Below the pieces are notes generated by a model that was not told the origin of the DNA, made no database searches, and saw only the letters and a list, made by a program, of their open reading frames with translations. The translations under genes were made by a program, and so were the position numbers. Shown here piece by piece: positions 1 through 6,089 of a stretch of 6,209 nucleotides of DNA (positions within the stretch are counted from its first letter, which is position 1; each line of letters begins with the position of its first letter). The stretch spans positions 1-6,209 of the forward strand of contig JAICTB010000137.1 in the NCBI GenBank assembly GCA_025936595.1. Direction: 5' to 3'. The stretch is from Thermoleophilia bacterium (GTDB taxonomy: Bacteria; Actinomycetota; Thermoleophilia; Gaiellales; Gaiellaceae).

Positions 1-3000
1 CGGTGGTTGCCGTCGGTGAACACCACCTGCTTCACATGCTTCGTCGAGTCGCCGACGACGAGGAGCCGGTCGTTCTTCAAGGCGCAGACGCGTGACGGCG
101 GCTCGAGCCAGGTGACGGTGGGGCCGTTCACGACCGTCAGCTTCGACAGCTTGAAGTTCGTGTTCGGGTAGAGGTCGTTCCCGACCGTGTTGATGTTCTT
201 CGCCTCCTGGTAGTCGGAGGCCTCGACGATCGCATTCGTCTTACCTGCCTTGAACGCCGGTGCCGCCTGCGGGATCCCGAAGAGGACGAGGCCGCTCGCC
301 GGGTCGTAGGCGGAGGCGCCGACGAGCGAGTTCGAGTAGTTGATGACGAGCGAGAGGGGATCGACTCCGGCCTGGTTGTCGACCGCCTGCGCGACGATCA
401 GCGGGCGCCCCGCGGTGATGCGCGTCGTCAGCACGCGTACGGCCGGCGGCGTCAGGTCGTCGACCCACGCGTTCAGGAGGTACTTGCCCTTCTGCGACTT
501 GTTGGTGAAGGGGTCGGCGCGGGAGTCGACGGCGACGTAGAACCGCTGCAGCCGGGGGAACTGCACGCCCGCAGCGCCGACGTCGACGTTCAGGTCGAAG
601 GTGAGCGCGTTCACGTCCGTGGGGATGCCCGCGTAGCCCTGCACGTCGTTCTCGTCCTTCGAGCCGAGCACGAACGGGTCGATCAACGCACCAGGCCCGG
701 CCGCGAGCACCGAGACGCCGAGGTTGACGATCGGCTGGTTCACGTCGGTGTAGTAGAGGTGCTCGGAGCCGTCCTCGTTCATGGTGGTGCCGGTGTAGTT
801 CGGCGGCGGGCCGAACGGCTCGAGCGGGCAGCAGTACACGGAGACGCGGCTCGGGCCGGACGCGGTGTCGCCGGTCTGGAGCTTCGCGAGTTTCGTCGCC
901 GGAACGTCCCGCAACGCCGGGCGCTCGACGAGGAACTCGTAGGGCGCGCGGCGGCTGACGCCGTTCCCGGTGAGGACGACGAAGCCGTAGTTCTCGCCTG
1001 TCGCGGCGCTCGCAGCCGCCCGTACGGTGACGGGTATCGCGACGTCTCCGCCCGGCACGATCGTGACGGTGCCCGGGACGTCGATCGTGACGCCGTTCGT
1101 CTGGGCCTGTGCCGCGAGCGAGACGGTCCAGTTACCCGCGCCGCCGCCGGCGTCGGTCGCGGTGAGGAGCATCGAGGCGACCTGCGCGCCGGTCGAGACG
1201 TCGATCTTCTGGAACGAGAGCGACTGCGGGTCCGTGAACACCTTCGGGTTGTCAGCCGCGTCGACGTCCGCGAGGCCGGAGCCCTCGAGCAGCACGGGCG
1301 CCTCCTGCGTGCGCGCCGTGTCGCCCCACGCCGGGCCGGCCGTCGACATGAGCGCCGACTTGACGTTCCAGGCGGTCCAGCCCGGATGCCGCTGCAGCAG
1401 GAGCGCGGCCGCGCCCGCGACGTGCGGCGTCGCCATCGAGGTGCCCGCGAACACCGAGAACGTCTCGCCCGTCGTCGCGGGCGGCGTCGAGGAGAGGACG
1501 TCGAGACCCGGCGCCGAGATGTCGGGCTTCAGCAGATGGCCGAAGTCGGTCGGGCCGGCGGAGGAGAAGCTCGTGATCACGCCGCTGCGCCCCGTCTGGA
1601 TCTCCTGGATGTTGCCCGAGACGCGGATCTTCGCCTGGCCGCCGTTCGCTGCGAGGTAGCCCCGCAGGTGCTGCCCGTCGAGGTCGGAGATCATCGCGGC
1701 CGGGATCGGGAGCCGGATCGGGATCGCGTTCGCCTCGCCGAAGCGGTTGTCCACGAGGATGATCCCGATCGCGCCGGCGACCTGCGCGCGCTGCGCCTTC
1801 GAGAGGAACGTGCAGACGCCGCGCGAGACGAGCAGGATCTTCCCGGCCGCCGACCCCTTCGGGATCGCGCCGACGCCGGTGTTCGGGTCGGCCGCCGAGC
1901 CGCAGAGGTGCGACTCGAGCGGGTGCCCGTCCGTGCCGAGGATGCTGGAGACGTCGACGACGGTCTGGTCGAGTGTCGACCAGCCGGCGGGGAGCTTCGC
2001 GCCGCCCGCGCCCTGCACCGGGATCGCGCCGAGCGACGGCGGGCCGCCGACGACGGAGAGCGCCGGCGCGAACACGTGCGAGTTCGACGTCGCGGCGACC
2101 GAGATCGCGTCGGGCGCGCTGCCCGGCGAGCCCGCTGTGCCGAGGCCGTAGTCCTCGCGGTCGTTCCCGGCGGCGATCACCGGCACGACGCCCGCGAGCG
2201 CGGTGTTGTGGATCGCCTCGTACATCGCGTCGTTCGCCGGCTCCGTCTGCGGGCCGCCGCCCGAGAAGTTGATGACGTTCATGCCGTCCTTGACCGCGGC
2301 CTCGAACGCCTCGACGATCTCCGGCGTGTTCGCCTCGTGGCCGAGCGGCGTCGGCTCGGTGAAGACGCGGTAGTTGCCGATCCACGCCTTGGGCGCGACG
2401 CCCGAGAGGCCGGTGGTCGCCGGGTGGTCCGGCCCGGCGGGCGCATTCGTGCCCTCGTCGCCCGCTGCGATGCCGGAGACGTGGGTGCCGTGCGGCTCGG
2501 TCTTGTCGAATGCCTTGTTGCTCGATCTGTCGCGCACCGGGCCCGGGAACGACTTGGCGACGATCACCTTCGGCGTCGTCAGCTTCGTGTCGCCCTTCGG
2601 GAACCCGGCCGGGTACGAGAAGCCGGCGGGGTTCAGGAACGGGCTGGAGGAATCGACGCCGGTGTCGACGACGCCGATCTTCATGCCCTCGCCCTTCTCG
2701 CCGGTCGCGGCCTCGAGATCGGTCGCGTGGATCACGGACGGCCCGCGGTCCATCGTGGCGAAGTAGCCGAGGCTCGGATAGAGCTTGTCGACCGTGCGCA
2801 CGCGAAGGAGCTTGGGCAGCGACCGCCCGGGGAGCTCGACCGCGAAGCCGTCGAGCAGGATCGAGTAGCGCTCCTGGATCCGCGCCTGCGGGATCGCGGC
2901 GCGCACCTGCGCGGCCGCGGCGGTCTGGAGCCGGGCGAGCTTTGCCAGGTACGCCTTTGCGGATGCGCTGTGGACGTCCAGGCGGTGCGCCCTCGACGCG

Positions 3001-3227
3001 GTGGAGAGCGTGCGGTCGGCGCTCCAGGCGGCGAGCGGCGGGGCCGAGAGCCGCACGATCACGCGCGTCAGGCCGCGCGCGTGCCCGGCGGGGATCTGGA
3101 TGTTCCCGGCGCGGACCCGCGGCAGGGAAGCCTCGCTCGTCGCGCGACGGATCGGGGTGATCGCCGCGGACGCTGACGTCGCCGCGATGAGCCCGAATGC
3201 CGCGGTCAGCATCAATGGGCGACGCAA
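1..3227 (-). CDS. Secreted subtilisin-like serine protease (peptidase S8) with I9 propeptide, PA insert and Fn3-like domain; C-terminus cut by window edge
   Basis: The frame is open for 1,075 codons and leaves the window at base 1, so the stop is not seen. The product should be an exported endopeptidase that matures by removing its own propeptide. Residues 1-21 form a signal peptide (MRRP, a hydrophobic run, then ASA before the likely cut). Residues about 45-150 resemble an inhibitor I9 propeptide. The S8 triad is Asp188 (VVDTGVD), His246 (HGTHVSG) and Ser597 (GTSMATPHVAG), with oxyanion Asn355 (AAGND). A PA domain lies between Asn355 and Ser597 (about 425-530, around RGVCTF, Cys472). An Fn3-like domain follows at about 650-775, then a region I do not recognise with a CC pair at 799-800. 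I chose the TTG at 3227 over the ATG at 3212 because it adds the positively charged signal-peptide start and lies 8 nt after a TANNNT box. The fold is certain; the substrate is unknown. Confidence 0.93.
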   Translation of the reverse strand, partial: MRRPLMLTAAFGLIAATSASAAITPIRRATSEASLPRVRAGNIQIPAGHARGLTRVIVRLSAPPLAAWSADRTLSTASRAHRLDVHSASAKAYLAKLARLQTAAAAQVRAAIPQARIQERYSILLDGFAVELPGRSLPKLLRVRTVDKLYPSLGYFATMDRGPSVIHATDLEAATGEKGEGMKIGVVDTGVDSSSPFLNPAGFSYPAGFPKGDTKLTTPKVIVAKSFPGPVRDRSSNKAFDKTEPHGTHVSGIAAGDEGTNAPAGPDHPATTGLSGVAPKAWIGNYRVFTEPTPLGHEANTPEIVEAFEAAVKDGMNVINFSGGGPQTEPANDAMYEAIHNTALAGVVPVIAAGNDREDYGLGTAGSPGSAPDAISVAATSNSHVFAPALSVVGGPPSLGAIPVQGAGGAKLPAGWSTLDQTVVDVSSILGTDGHPLESHLCGSAADPNTGVGAIPKGSAAGKILLVSRGVCTFLSKAQRAQVAGAIGIILVDNRFGEANAIPIRLPIPAAMISDLDGQHLRGYLAANGGQAKIRVSGNIQEIQTGRSGVITSFSSAGPTDFGHLLKPDISAPGLDVLSSTPPATTGETFSVFAGTSMATPHVAGAAALLLQRHPGWTAWNVKSALMSTAGPAWGDTARTQEAPVLLEGSGLADVDAADNPKVFTDPQSLSFQKIDVSTGAQVASMLLTATDAGGGAGNWTVSLAAQAQTNGVTIDVPGTVTIVPGGDVAIPVTVRAAASAATGENYGFVVLTGNGVSRRAPYEFLVERPALRDVPATKLAKLQTGDTASGPSRVSVYCCPLEPFGPPPNYTGTTMNEDGSEHLYYTDVNQPIVNLGVSVLAAGPGALIDPFVLGSKDENDVQGYAGIPTDVNALTFDLNVDVGAAGVQFPRLQRFYVAVDSRADPFTNKSQKGKYLLNAWVDDLTPPAVRVLTTRITAGRPLIVAQAVDNQAGVDPLSLVINYSNSLVGASAYDPASGLVLFGIPQAAPAFKAGKTNAIVEASDYQEAKNINTVGNDLYPNTNFKLSKLTVVNGPTVTWLEPPSRVCALKNDRLLVVGDSTKHVKQVVFTDGNH

Positions 3228-3235
3228 GGTTCCGC

Positions 3236-3241
3236 AGCGTA
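3236..3241 (-). promoter_or_regulatory. -10 box of a leaderless promoter for the protease gene
   Basis: On the minus strand this reads TACGCT (a TANNNT match), followed by 8 nt (GCGGAACC) and the TTG start. No Shine-Dalgarno sequence fits between them. Transcription would begin at or within a base or two of the start codon. I see no good -35 hexamer. The same 8-nt spacing occurs at fabI and at the cyclase gene, which is the main support. Confidence 0.55.
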
Positions 3242-3253
3242 GCCCAAGACGGT

Positions 3254-3259
3254 TAGAGT
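3254..3259 (+). promoter_or_regulatory. -10 box of a leaderless promoter for fabI
   Basis: TAGAGT (a TANNNT match) is followed by 8 nt (CGCCGACG) and the fabI ATG, with no Shine-Dalgarno sequence. It sits only 12 bp from the -10 box of the divergent protease gene. Each promoter's -35 area would therefore lie on the other's -10 box or start site. No clear -35 hexamer is visible. Confidence 0.6.
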
Positions 3260-3267
3260 CGCCGACG

Positions 3268-4038
3268 ATGTTCGAGGGGAAGAAGGCGCTGGTACTCGGC
3301 GTGGCCAACAAGCGCTCGATCGCCTGGGCGATCGCCAAGCGCCTCGCGGACGGCGGCGCCGAGCTCGCGTTCACCTTCCAGGGCGAGCGCATCGAGAAGA
3401 ACGTGCGCGACCTCGCCGGGTCGGTGTCGAGCCCACTCGTCACGGAGCTCGACGTCCGGGACGACGCCGCGATCGAGCGCGTCTTCTCGGAGGTCGGGGG
3501 TGTGTTCGGTGGGAGGCTCGACATACTCGTGCACTCGGTTGCGTTCGCTGCAGCCGAAGACCTCGAAGGCCGCTTCACCGATACGCCGCGCGAGCGGTTT
3601 TGGATGGCGCTCGACGTCAGCGCCTATTCGCTCGTCGCGACGGCGCGCGCGGCCGAGCCGCTGATGGCCGCCGCGGGCGGCGGCTCGATCCTGACGATGA
3701 CCTACGTCGGCGGTGAGCGCGCCGTCCCGCACTACAACGTGATGGGCGTCGCGAAGGCGACCCTCGACTCATCGGTCAAGTACCTCGCCTGGGACCTCGG
3801 CGAGAAGAACATCCGCGTGAACGCGATCTCGGCCGGCCCGGTGCGCACGCTCGCCGCCCGCTCGATCGCCGGGTTCCCGACGATGGAGTCGATCGTCGAG
3901 GAACGCTCGCCGCTCCATCGCCATGTCGACGCTGACGATGTCGGCGCGGCCGCCGCGTACCTGCTCGGCGACGGCGCGCGCAACGTGACCGGGACGACGC
4001 TGTACGTCGACTCCGGCTATCACGCGATGGGTATGTAG
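3268..4038 (+). CDS. fabI: Enoyl-[acyl-carrier-protein] reductase (NADH), FabI type
   Basis: This cytoplasmic enzyme of type II fatty acid synthesis reduces trans-2-enoyl-ACP to acyl-ACP with NAD(P)H, the last step of each elongation round. The 256-residue product is a complete short-chain dehydrogenase fold close to the usual FabI length. Visible marks are the FabI-type nucleotide loop GVANKRSIAWAI (residues 11-22), HSVAFA (89-94), the active-site pair Tyr146 and Tyr156, and Lys163 in YNVMGVAK; these last three fall at the same numbers as in E. coli FabI. NAISAGPVRTLAA (about residue 190) is the substrate-loop segment, and the end LYVDSGYHAMGM is typical. The ATG at 3268 gives the family N-terminus (MFEGKKALVLG); an upstream extension would run antisense into the protease. 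The gene stands alone, divergent from the protease. FabI is the triclosan/isoniazid target family; Ala92 replaces E. coli Gly93, as I recall is common in Gram-positive forms. Confidence 0.96.
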   Translation: MFEGKKALVLGVANKRSIAWAIAKRLADGGAELAFTFQGERIEKNVRDLAGSVSSPLVTELDVRDDAAIERVFSEVGGVFGGRLDILVHSVAFAAAEDLEGRFTDTPRERFWMALDVSAYSLVATARAAEPLMAAAGGGSILTMTYVGGERAVPHYNVMGVAKATLDSSVKYLAWDLGEKNIRVNAISAGPVRTLAARSIAGFPTMESIVEERSPLHRHVDADDVGAAAAYLLGDGARNVTGTTLYVDSGYHAMGM

Positions 4039-4070
4039 AGGTCTGCAACATCGGTCCGGAAGGCCTCTAC
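4035..4070 (+). terminator. Stop-codon-overlapping hairpin, possible fabI terminator
   Basis: GTAGAGGTC (4035-4043, containing the TAG stop) pairs with GGCCTCTAC (4062-4070). This gives 9 pairs with one G-U and an 18-nt loop that itself contains the short complementary run CGGTCCG. No T-run follows, so it is not a textbook intrinsic terminator. In high-GC actinobacteria, hairpins without a U-tract often sit at gene ends, so termination or 3'-end protection is a fair guess. Confidence 0.4.
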
Positions 4071-4204
4071 TGATGCGGTTTCTGAACGGCTTGGATGCTC
4101 ATTCCCTCTCCGTGATTGCTCCTCCCATCGCGGTCCACTCGTCCCGCTGACTTCGGGGTCGATGTGCAACGGCGTGTTGTCCGGGTGGTGGCAGGCGTGA
4201 TCCA

Positions 4205-4256
4205 CCGGAACGGCCGCGGCACGTGATCCTCGTCGATGGCCGTTGAGGGCTTCCGG
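4205..4256. repeat. Nested inverted repeats in the fabI-cyclase gap
   Basis: CCGGAA (4205-4210) is the reverse complement of TTCCGG (4251-4256). Inside it, AACGGCC (4209-4215) is the reverse complement of GGCCGTT (4238-4244). The two arm pairs overlap by two bases on the left, so they could form one extended hairpin or two alternative ones. The site lies about 90-140 bp upstream of the cyclase promoter box. It could be an operator, a small-RNA structure or chance in GC-rich DNA. Confidence 0.35.
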
Positions 4257-4342
4257 CGGGCCGCGCCGCTGGGCGAGTGTGCGGAGTGTCGCCTGAAGGC
4301 CGTGAGCAGGTTGCTCCGGCGTTCGCGGCGCTCGAACAGCAC

Positions 4343-4348
4343 TAAGCT
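4343..4348 (+). promoter_or_regulatory. -10 box of a leaderless promoter for the cyclase gene
   Basis: TAAGCT (a TANNNT match) is followed by 8 nt (CGGGCGCC) and the ATG. No Shine-Dalgarno sequence is present. The spacing is identical to that at fabI and the protease gene. No convincing -35 hexamer is seen at 16-19 bp. Confidence 0.6.
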
Positions 4349-4356
4349 CGGGCGCC

Positions 4357-5670
4357 ATGGACATCCCTGAGATCCACTACGCGCGGAGCGGCGACGTGGC
4401 GATCGCGTATCAGGTCGTGGGCGAGGGGACGTTCGACCTCGTTTTTGTCCCGACGTTCGCGAACCTTGTCTTTCCCTGGCTCAATCCGGAATGGAAAGCC
4501 TTTTACGACCGCCTCGCGTCATTCACGCGCCTGATCATGCTCGACAAGCGCGGAACTGGTCTCTCGGACCGCCCACGCGACCTGGGAAGCCTCGAGGCGC
4601 GTATGGACGATATTCGTGCGGTTCTCGACGCGATCGGAGCGGAACGGGTGGTGCTTGTCGGGGCGGGCGGCGGTGGCCAGCCGTGTGCGATGTTCGCGGC
4701 GACGTATCCGGAACGCACGAGGGCGCTCGTGCTCGTCAACACACCCGCGCGCGCGGTGAGGACGGAGGATTATCCGTATGGCCTCGGACCGGACGCGTGG
4801 CGGGAGCAGCTCCGGGAGGTTCGTCAGCGCTGGGGAGAGCGTGATTACTTCGAGCAGCAGGCTCGCCTGGCCAATCCGAGCGCAGACGACGAGTTCGTCG
4901 ATTGGTTCGTGACCTGCCAACGGTTCAATGCAAGCCCGGGCGCGGCCTTGAACTTCTACCGTGTCTTGGGAGAGACCGATCTTCGAGATGTGTTCGCGAG
5001 CGTCAGCGTGCCGACCCTGGTGCTCCACGGCCCGGCGCAGCGTGACGAGATGCTCGACGTCGCTCGCCGCGTCCCGAACGCCCGATCAGTCGCGTTGCCT
5101 GCGGACACGCTTATCGAGACGTTCGGGGACATCGTGCGTGAGACCAGGGCATTCGTGGAAGGTGCGCAGCCCGATCGAATCCCCGACTCGATCCTCGCGA
5201 CGGTTCTGTTCACGGACCTCGTCGGTTCCACGCAGCGAGCAGCCGCGCTCGGCGACCGGGCATGGCGAGAACTGCTCACCCGGCATTACGAGGATGTGCG
5301 ACGAGACCTTGCCCGCTTTCGCGGGGAGGAGGTTGACTCCGCGGGCGACGGATTCTTCTGCCGCTTCGACGGTCCTGCGCGAGCGATGGCGTGTGCGCGG
5401 GCGATCGTGAGCCGTGCGAAGGAGCTCGATCTCGGCGTCCGCGCTGGAATCCACACGGGCGAATGCGAGGTCGTGGGGGAAAAGCTTGCAGGGATCTCGG
5501 TTGTTACCGGCGCACGCGTCGCAGCGCTCGCCGACTCTGGCGAGGTGTTGGTCTCCCAGACCGTGAAGGATCTCGTCGCCGGTTCCGGCTTCGATTTCGT
5601 CGATCGCGGAGAGCACGAGCTCAAGGGCGTTCCGGGTACCTGGCGCATTTACGCCTTCGCCGAAGCCTGA
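4357..5670 (+). CDS. Alpha/beta-hydrolase-like domain fused to a class III adenylate/guanylate cyclase domain
   Basis: The 437-residue product has no signal peptide or membrane segment, so it should be cytoplasmic. Residues about 1-270 follow the alpha/beta-hydrolase fold seen in many actinobacterial cyclase fusions (for example LIMLDKRGTGLSDRP, 59-73). The nucleophile elbow reads GAGGG (102-106), so Gly104 replaces the Ser. The expected late His is Thr251 (PADT), and the acid loop after LVLHG (221-225) looks shortened. Residues about 278-437 are the class III cyclase domain. Both metal Asp residues are present (Asp287 in FTDLVGST, Asp331 in AGDGF), as is the transition-state Arg387 (GARVAA). 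By alignment from memory, the base-recognising Lys is Asp327, the paired Asp is Lys376, and the transition-state Asn is Val383. I infer a signalling protein whose N-terminal half binds a ligand instead of hydrolysing one; the product could be cAMP, cGMP or neither. ATG 4357 fits the box 8 nt upstream. Confidence 0.93.
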   Translation: MDIPEIHYARSGDVAIAYQVVGEGTFDLVFVPTFANLVFPWLNPEWKAFYDRLASFTRLIMLDKRGTGLSDRPRDLGSLEARMDDIRAVLDAIGAERVVLVGAGGGGQPCAMFAATYPERTRALVLVNTPARAVRTEDYPYGLGPDAWREQLREVRQRWGERDYFEQQARLANPSADDEFVDWFVTCQRFNASPGAALNFYRVLGETDLRDVFASVSVPTLVLHGPAQRDEMLDVARRVPNARSVALPADTLIETFGDIVRETRAFVEGAQPDRIPDSILATVLFTDLVGSTQRAAALGDRAWRELLTRHYEDVRRDLARFRGEEVDSAGDGFFCRFDGPARAMACARAIVSRAKELDLGVRAGIHTGECEVVGEKLAGISVVTGARVAALADSGEVLVSQTVKDLVAGSGFDFVDRGEHELKGVPGTWRIYAFAEA

Positions 5671-5671
5671 G

Positions 5672-5685
5672 GAGGGTCGGACCTC
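5672..5685 (+). terminator. Short hairpin just after the cyclase stop, weak terminator candidate
   Basis: GAGGGT (5672-5677) and ACCTC (5681-5685) can form five pairs with one bulged G around a CGG triloop, starting two bases after the TGA. The region to 5765 is GC-rich with more short complementary runs. No T-run follows. The cyclase and the small minus-strand gene converge here, so some termination is expected, but this stem alone is weak. Confidence 0.2.
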
Positions 5686-5765
5686 GTCGGCGCCAGCGCG
5701 ACACCGCAGCTCGGGGGCCGGCCTGCGCCAGGGCTCCGCAGACGCCTGACCCAGGGGAGGACTCC

Positions 5766-5858
5766 TCAGTGAGCGAACCGAGCCTCAATCGCGGCCGCGG
5801 CCCTCTGTACCTCGCGTGGTGTGAGGAGCGAAAATCCGCCCGATCCGTGTACTTCGTT
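5766..5858 (-). pseudogene. In-frame continuation of the small hypothetical gene beyond its amber stop
   Basis: Reading on past the TAG (5859-5861) in the same frame gives 30 codons ending at TGA (5766-5768). They encode NEVHGSGGF, SLLTPREVQ, then an Ala-rich helix-like end, AIEARFAH. The composition is balanced and protein-like, unlike the Arg-rich frames elsewhere in the window. The text before the stop ends ENGR, where small proteins of this style, as I recall them, carry Trp (ENGRW). One base change (TGG to TAG) would explain the break and give an ancestral protein of about 92 residues. The piece could instead be untranslated DNA, or be read through. Confidence 0.45.
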
Positions 5859-6044
5859 CTAGCGGCCGTTCTCACGGAAGCAGACGCACTCGTACTCTTC
5901 AAACGGTTTGCGGTCGTTCGTTAGGAGCCACACGCGAGCCTCGTTGCCCGAGATGCGGAGACCGACGACGGTTGCCATTCCAGCGGGCCAACCCCCGCCC
6001 TCGAGAACAGCTTGTTCCGGCGTCTCGTATCCGTTGGATGCCAT
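5859..6044 (-). CDS. Small hypothetical protein, 61 residues, possibly truncated by an amber codon
   Basis: No function is recognised. The sequence looks real: MASNGYETPEQAVLEG, then a Gly/Pro turn (GGWPAG), a beta-rich stretch (MATVVGLRISG, EARVWLLTND) and YECVCFRENGR. The layout, a short helix then several strands ending near a Gly-Arg-(Trp), resembles small uncharacterised proteins I recall from Thermoleophilia-like actinobacteria. It has two Cys close together (Cys53 and Cys55) and no signal peptide. The ATG at 6044 is preferred over a TTG two codons upstream because a TACCCT box lies 6 nt before it. The gene is convergent with the cyclase and divergent from the IS110 element. See 5766-5858 for the likely lost C-terminus. 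Whether the 61-residue form is functional is unclear. Confidence 0.65.
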   Translation of the reverse strand: MASNGYETPEQAVLEGGGWPAGMATVVGLRISGNEARVWLLTNDRKPFEEYECVCFRENGR

Positions 6045-6050
6045 GGGCAA

Positions 6051-6056
6051 AGGGTA
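6051..6056 (-). promoter_or_regulatory. -10 box of the small hypothetical gene
   Basis: On the minus strand TACCCT (a TANNNT match) is followed by 6 nt (TTGCCC) and the ATG at 6044, with no Shine-Dalgarno sequence. The spacing is two bases shorter than at the other three genes but still allows transcription to start at or near the ATG. No clear -35 element is visible. Confidence 0.4.
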
Positions 6057-6089
6057 ACCGCGCTCGTTTGCGCGAGACCGTATGGAGTG

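Larger units (their letters stand above)
4039..4356 (+). other. Intergenic region between fabI and the cyclase gene; no supported gene
   Basis: This 318-bp stretch has frames open on both strands, but none gives a protein-like composition or a family I know. It begins with the hairpin at the fabI stop and ends with the TAAGCT box before the cyclase. The middle (4205-4256) holds nested inverted repeats. Its composition is less strictly GC3-biased than fabI or the protease, in keeping with non-coding or decayed DNA. A degenerate gene remnant is possible but not shown. Confidence 0.5.

Noticed and set aside
1252..2385. A 377-codon minus-strand frame inside the protease
   Set aside because: It lies in another frame of the same strand as the S8 catalytic domain and is Arg/Gly-rich without motifs. 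The S8 frame carries the whole triad.
759..3176. An 805-codon open frame on the plus strand across the protease gene
   Set aside because: It is antisense to a clearly conserved protease, is packed with Arg, Ala and Asp, and shows no domain. In GC-rich DNA stop codons are rare in the opposite frames, so long shadow frames are expected.
3001..3267. A longer fabI beginning at 3001
   Set aside because: The extra 89 codons run antisense into the protease signal and propeptide, and FabI proteins begin as at 3268.
4149..4199. Plus-strand reading DFGVDVQRRVVRVVAGVI, faintly like an IS110 or Nudix N-terminus
   Set aside because: The likeness is a few residues, there is no start or ribosome site, and a stop follows shortly. 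Only a search of the translated region against IS110 proteins could revive it.
4020..4364. Minus-strand frames of 91 and 114 codons between fabI and the cyclase
   Set aside because: Composition is not protein-like, no domain is recognised, and they overlap the fabI end and the cyclase promoter. An 11-residue reading near 4100 with GGAGAGG before ATG is too short and badly spaced to claim.
5758..5768. Short palindrome GAGGACTCCTC between the converging genes
   Set aside because: Five-base arms around one base cannot form a hairpin, and such repeats are common in GC-rich DNA. As an operator it would be unsupported.
5391..5924. A 177-codon plus-strand frame spanning the cyclase end and the small gene
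   Set aside because: It is out of frame with the cyclase, antisense to the small gene, and very Arg-rich.
6063..6076. CTCG/CGAG mini-hairpin near the small gene promoter
   Set aside because: Only four pairs around a 6-nt loop; within chance for this composition.
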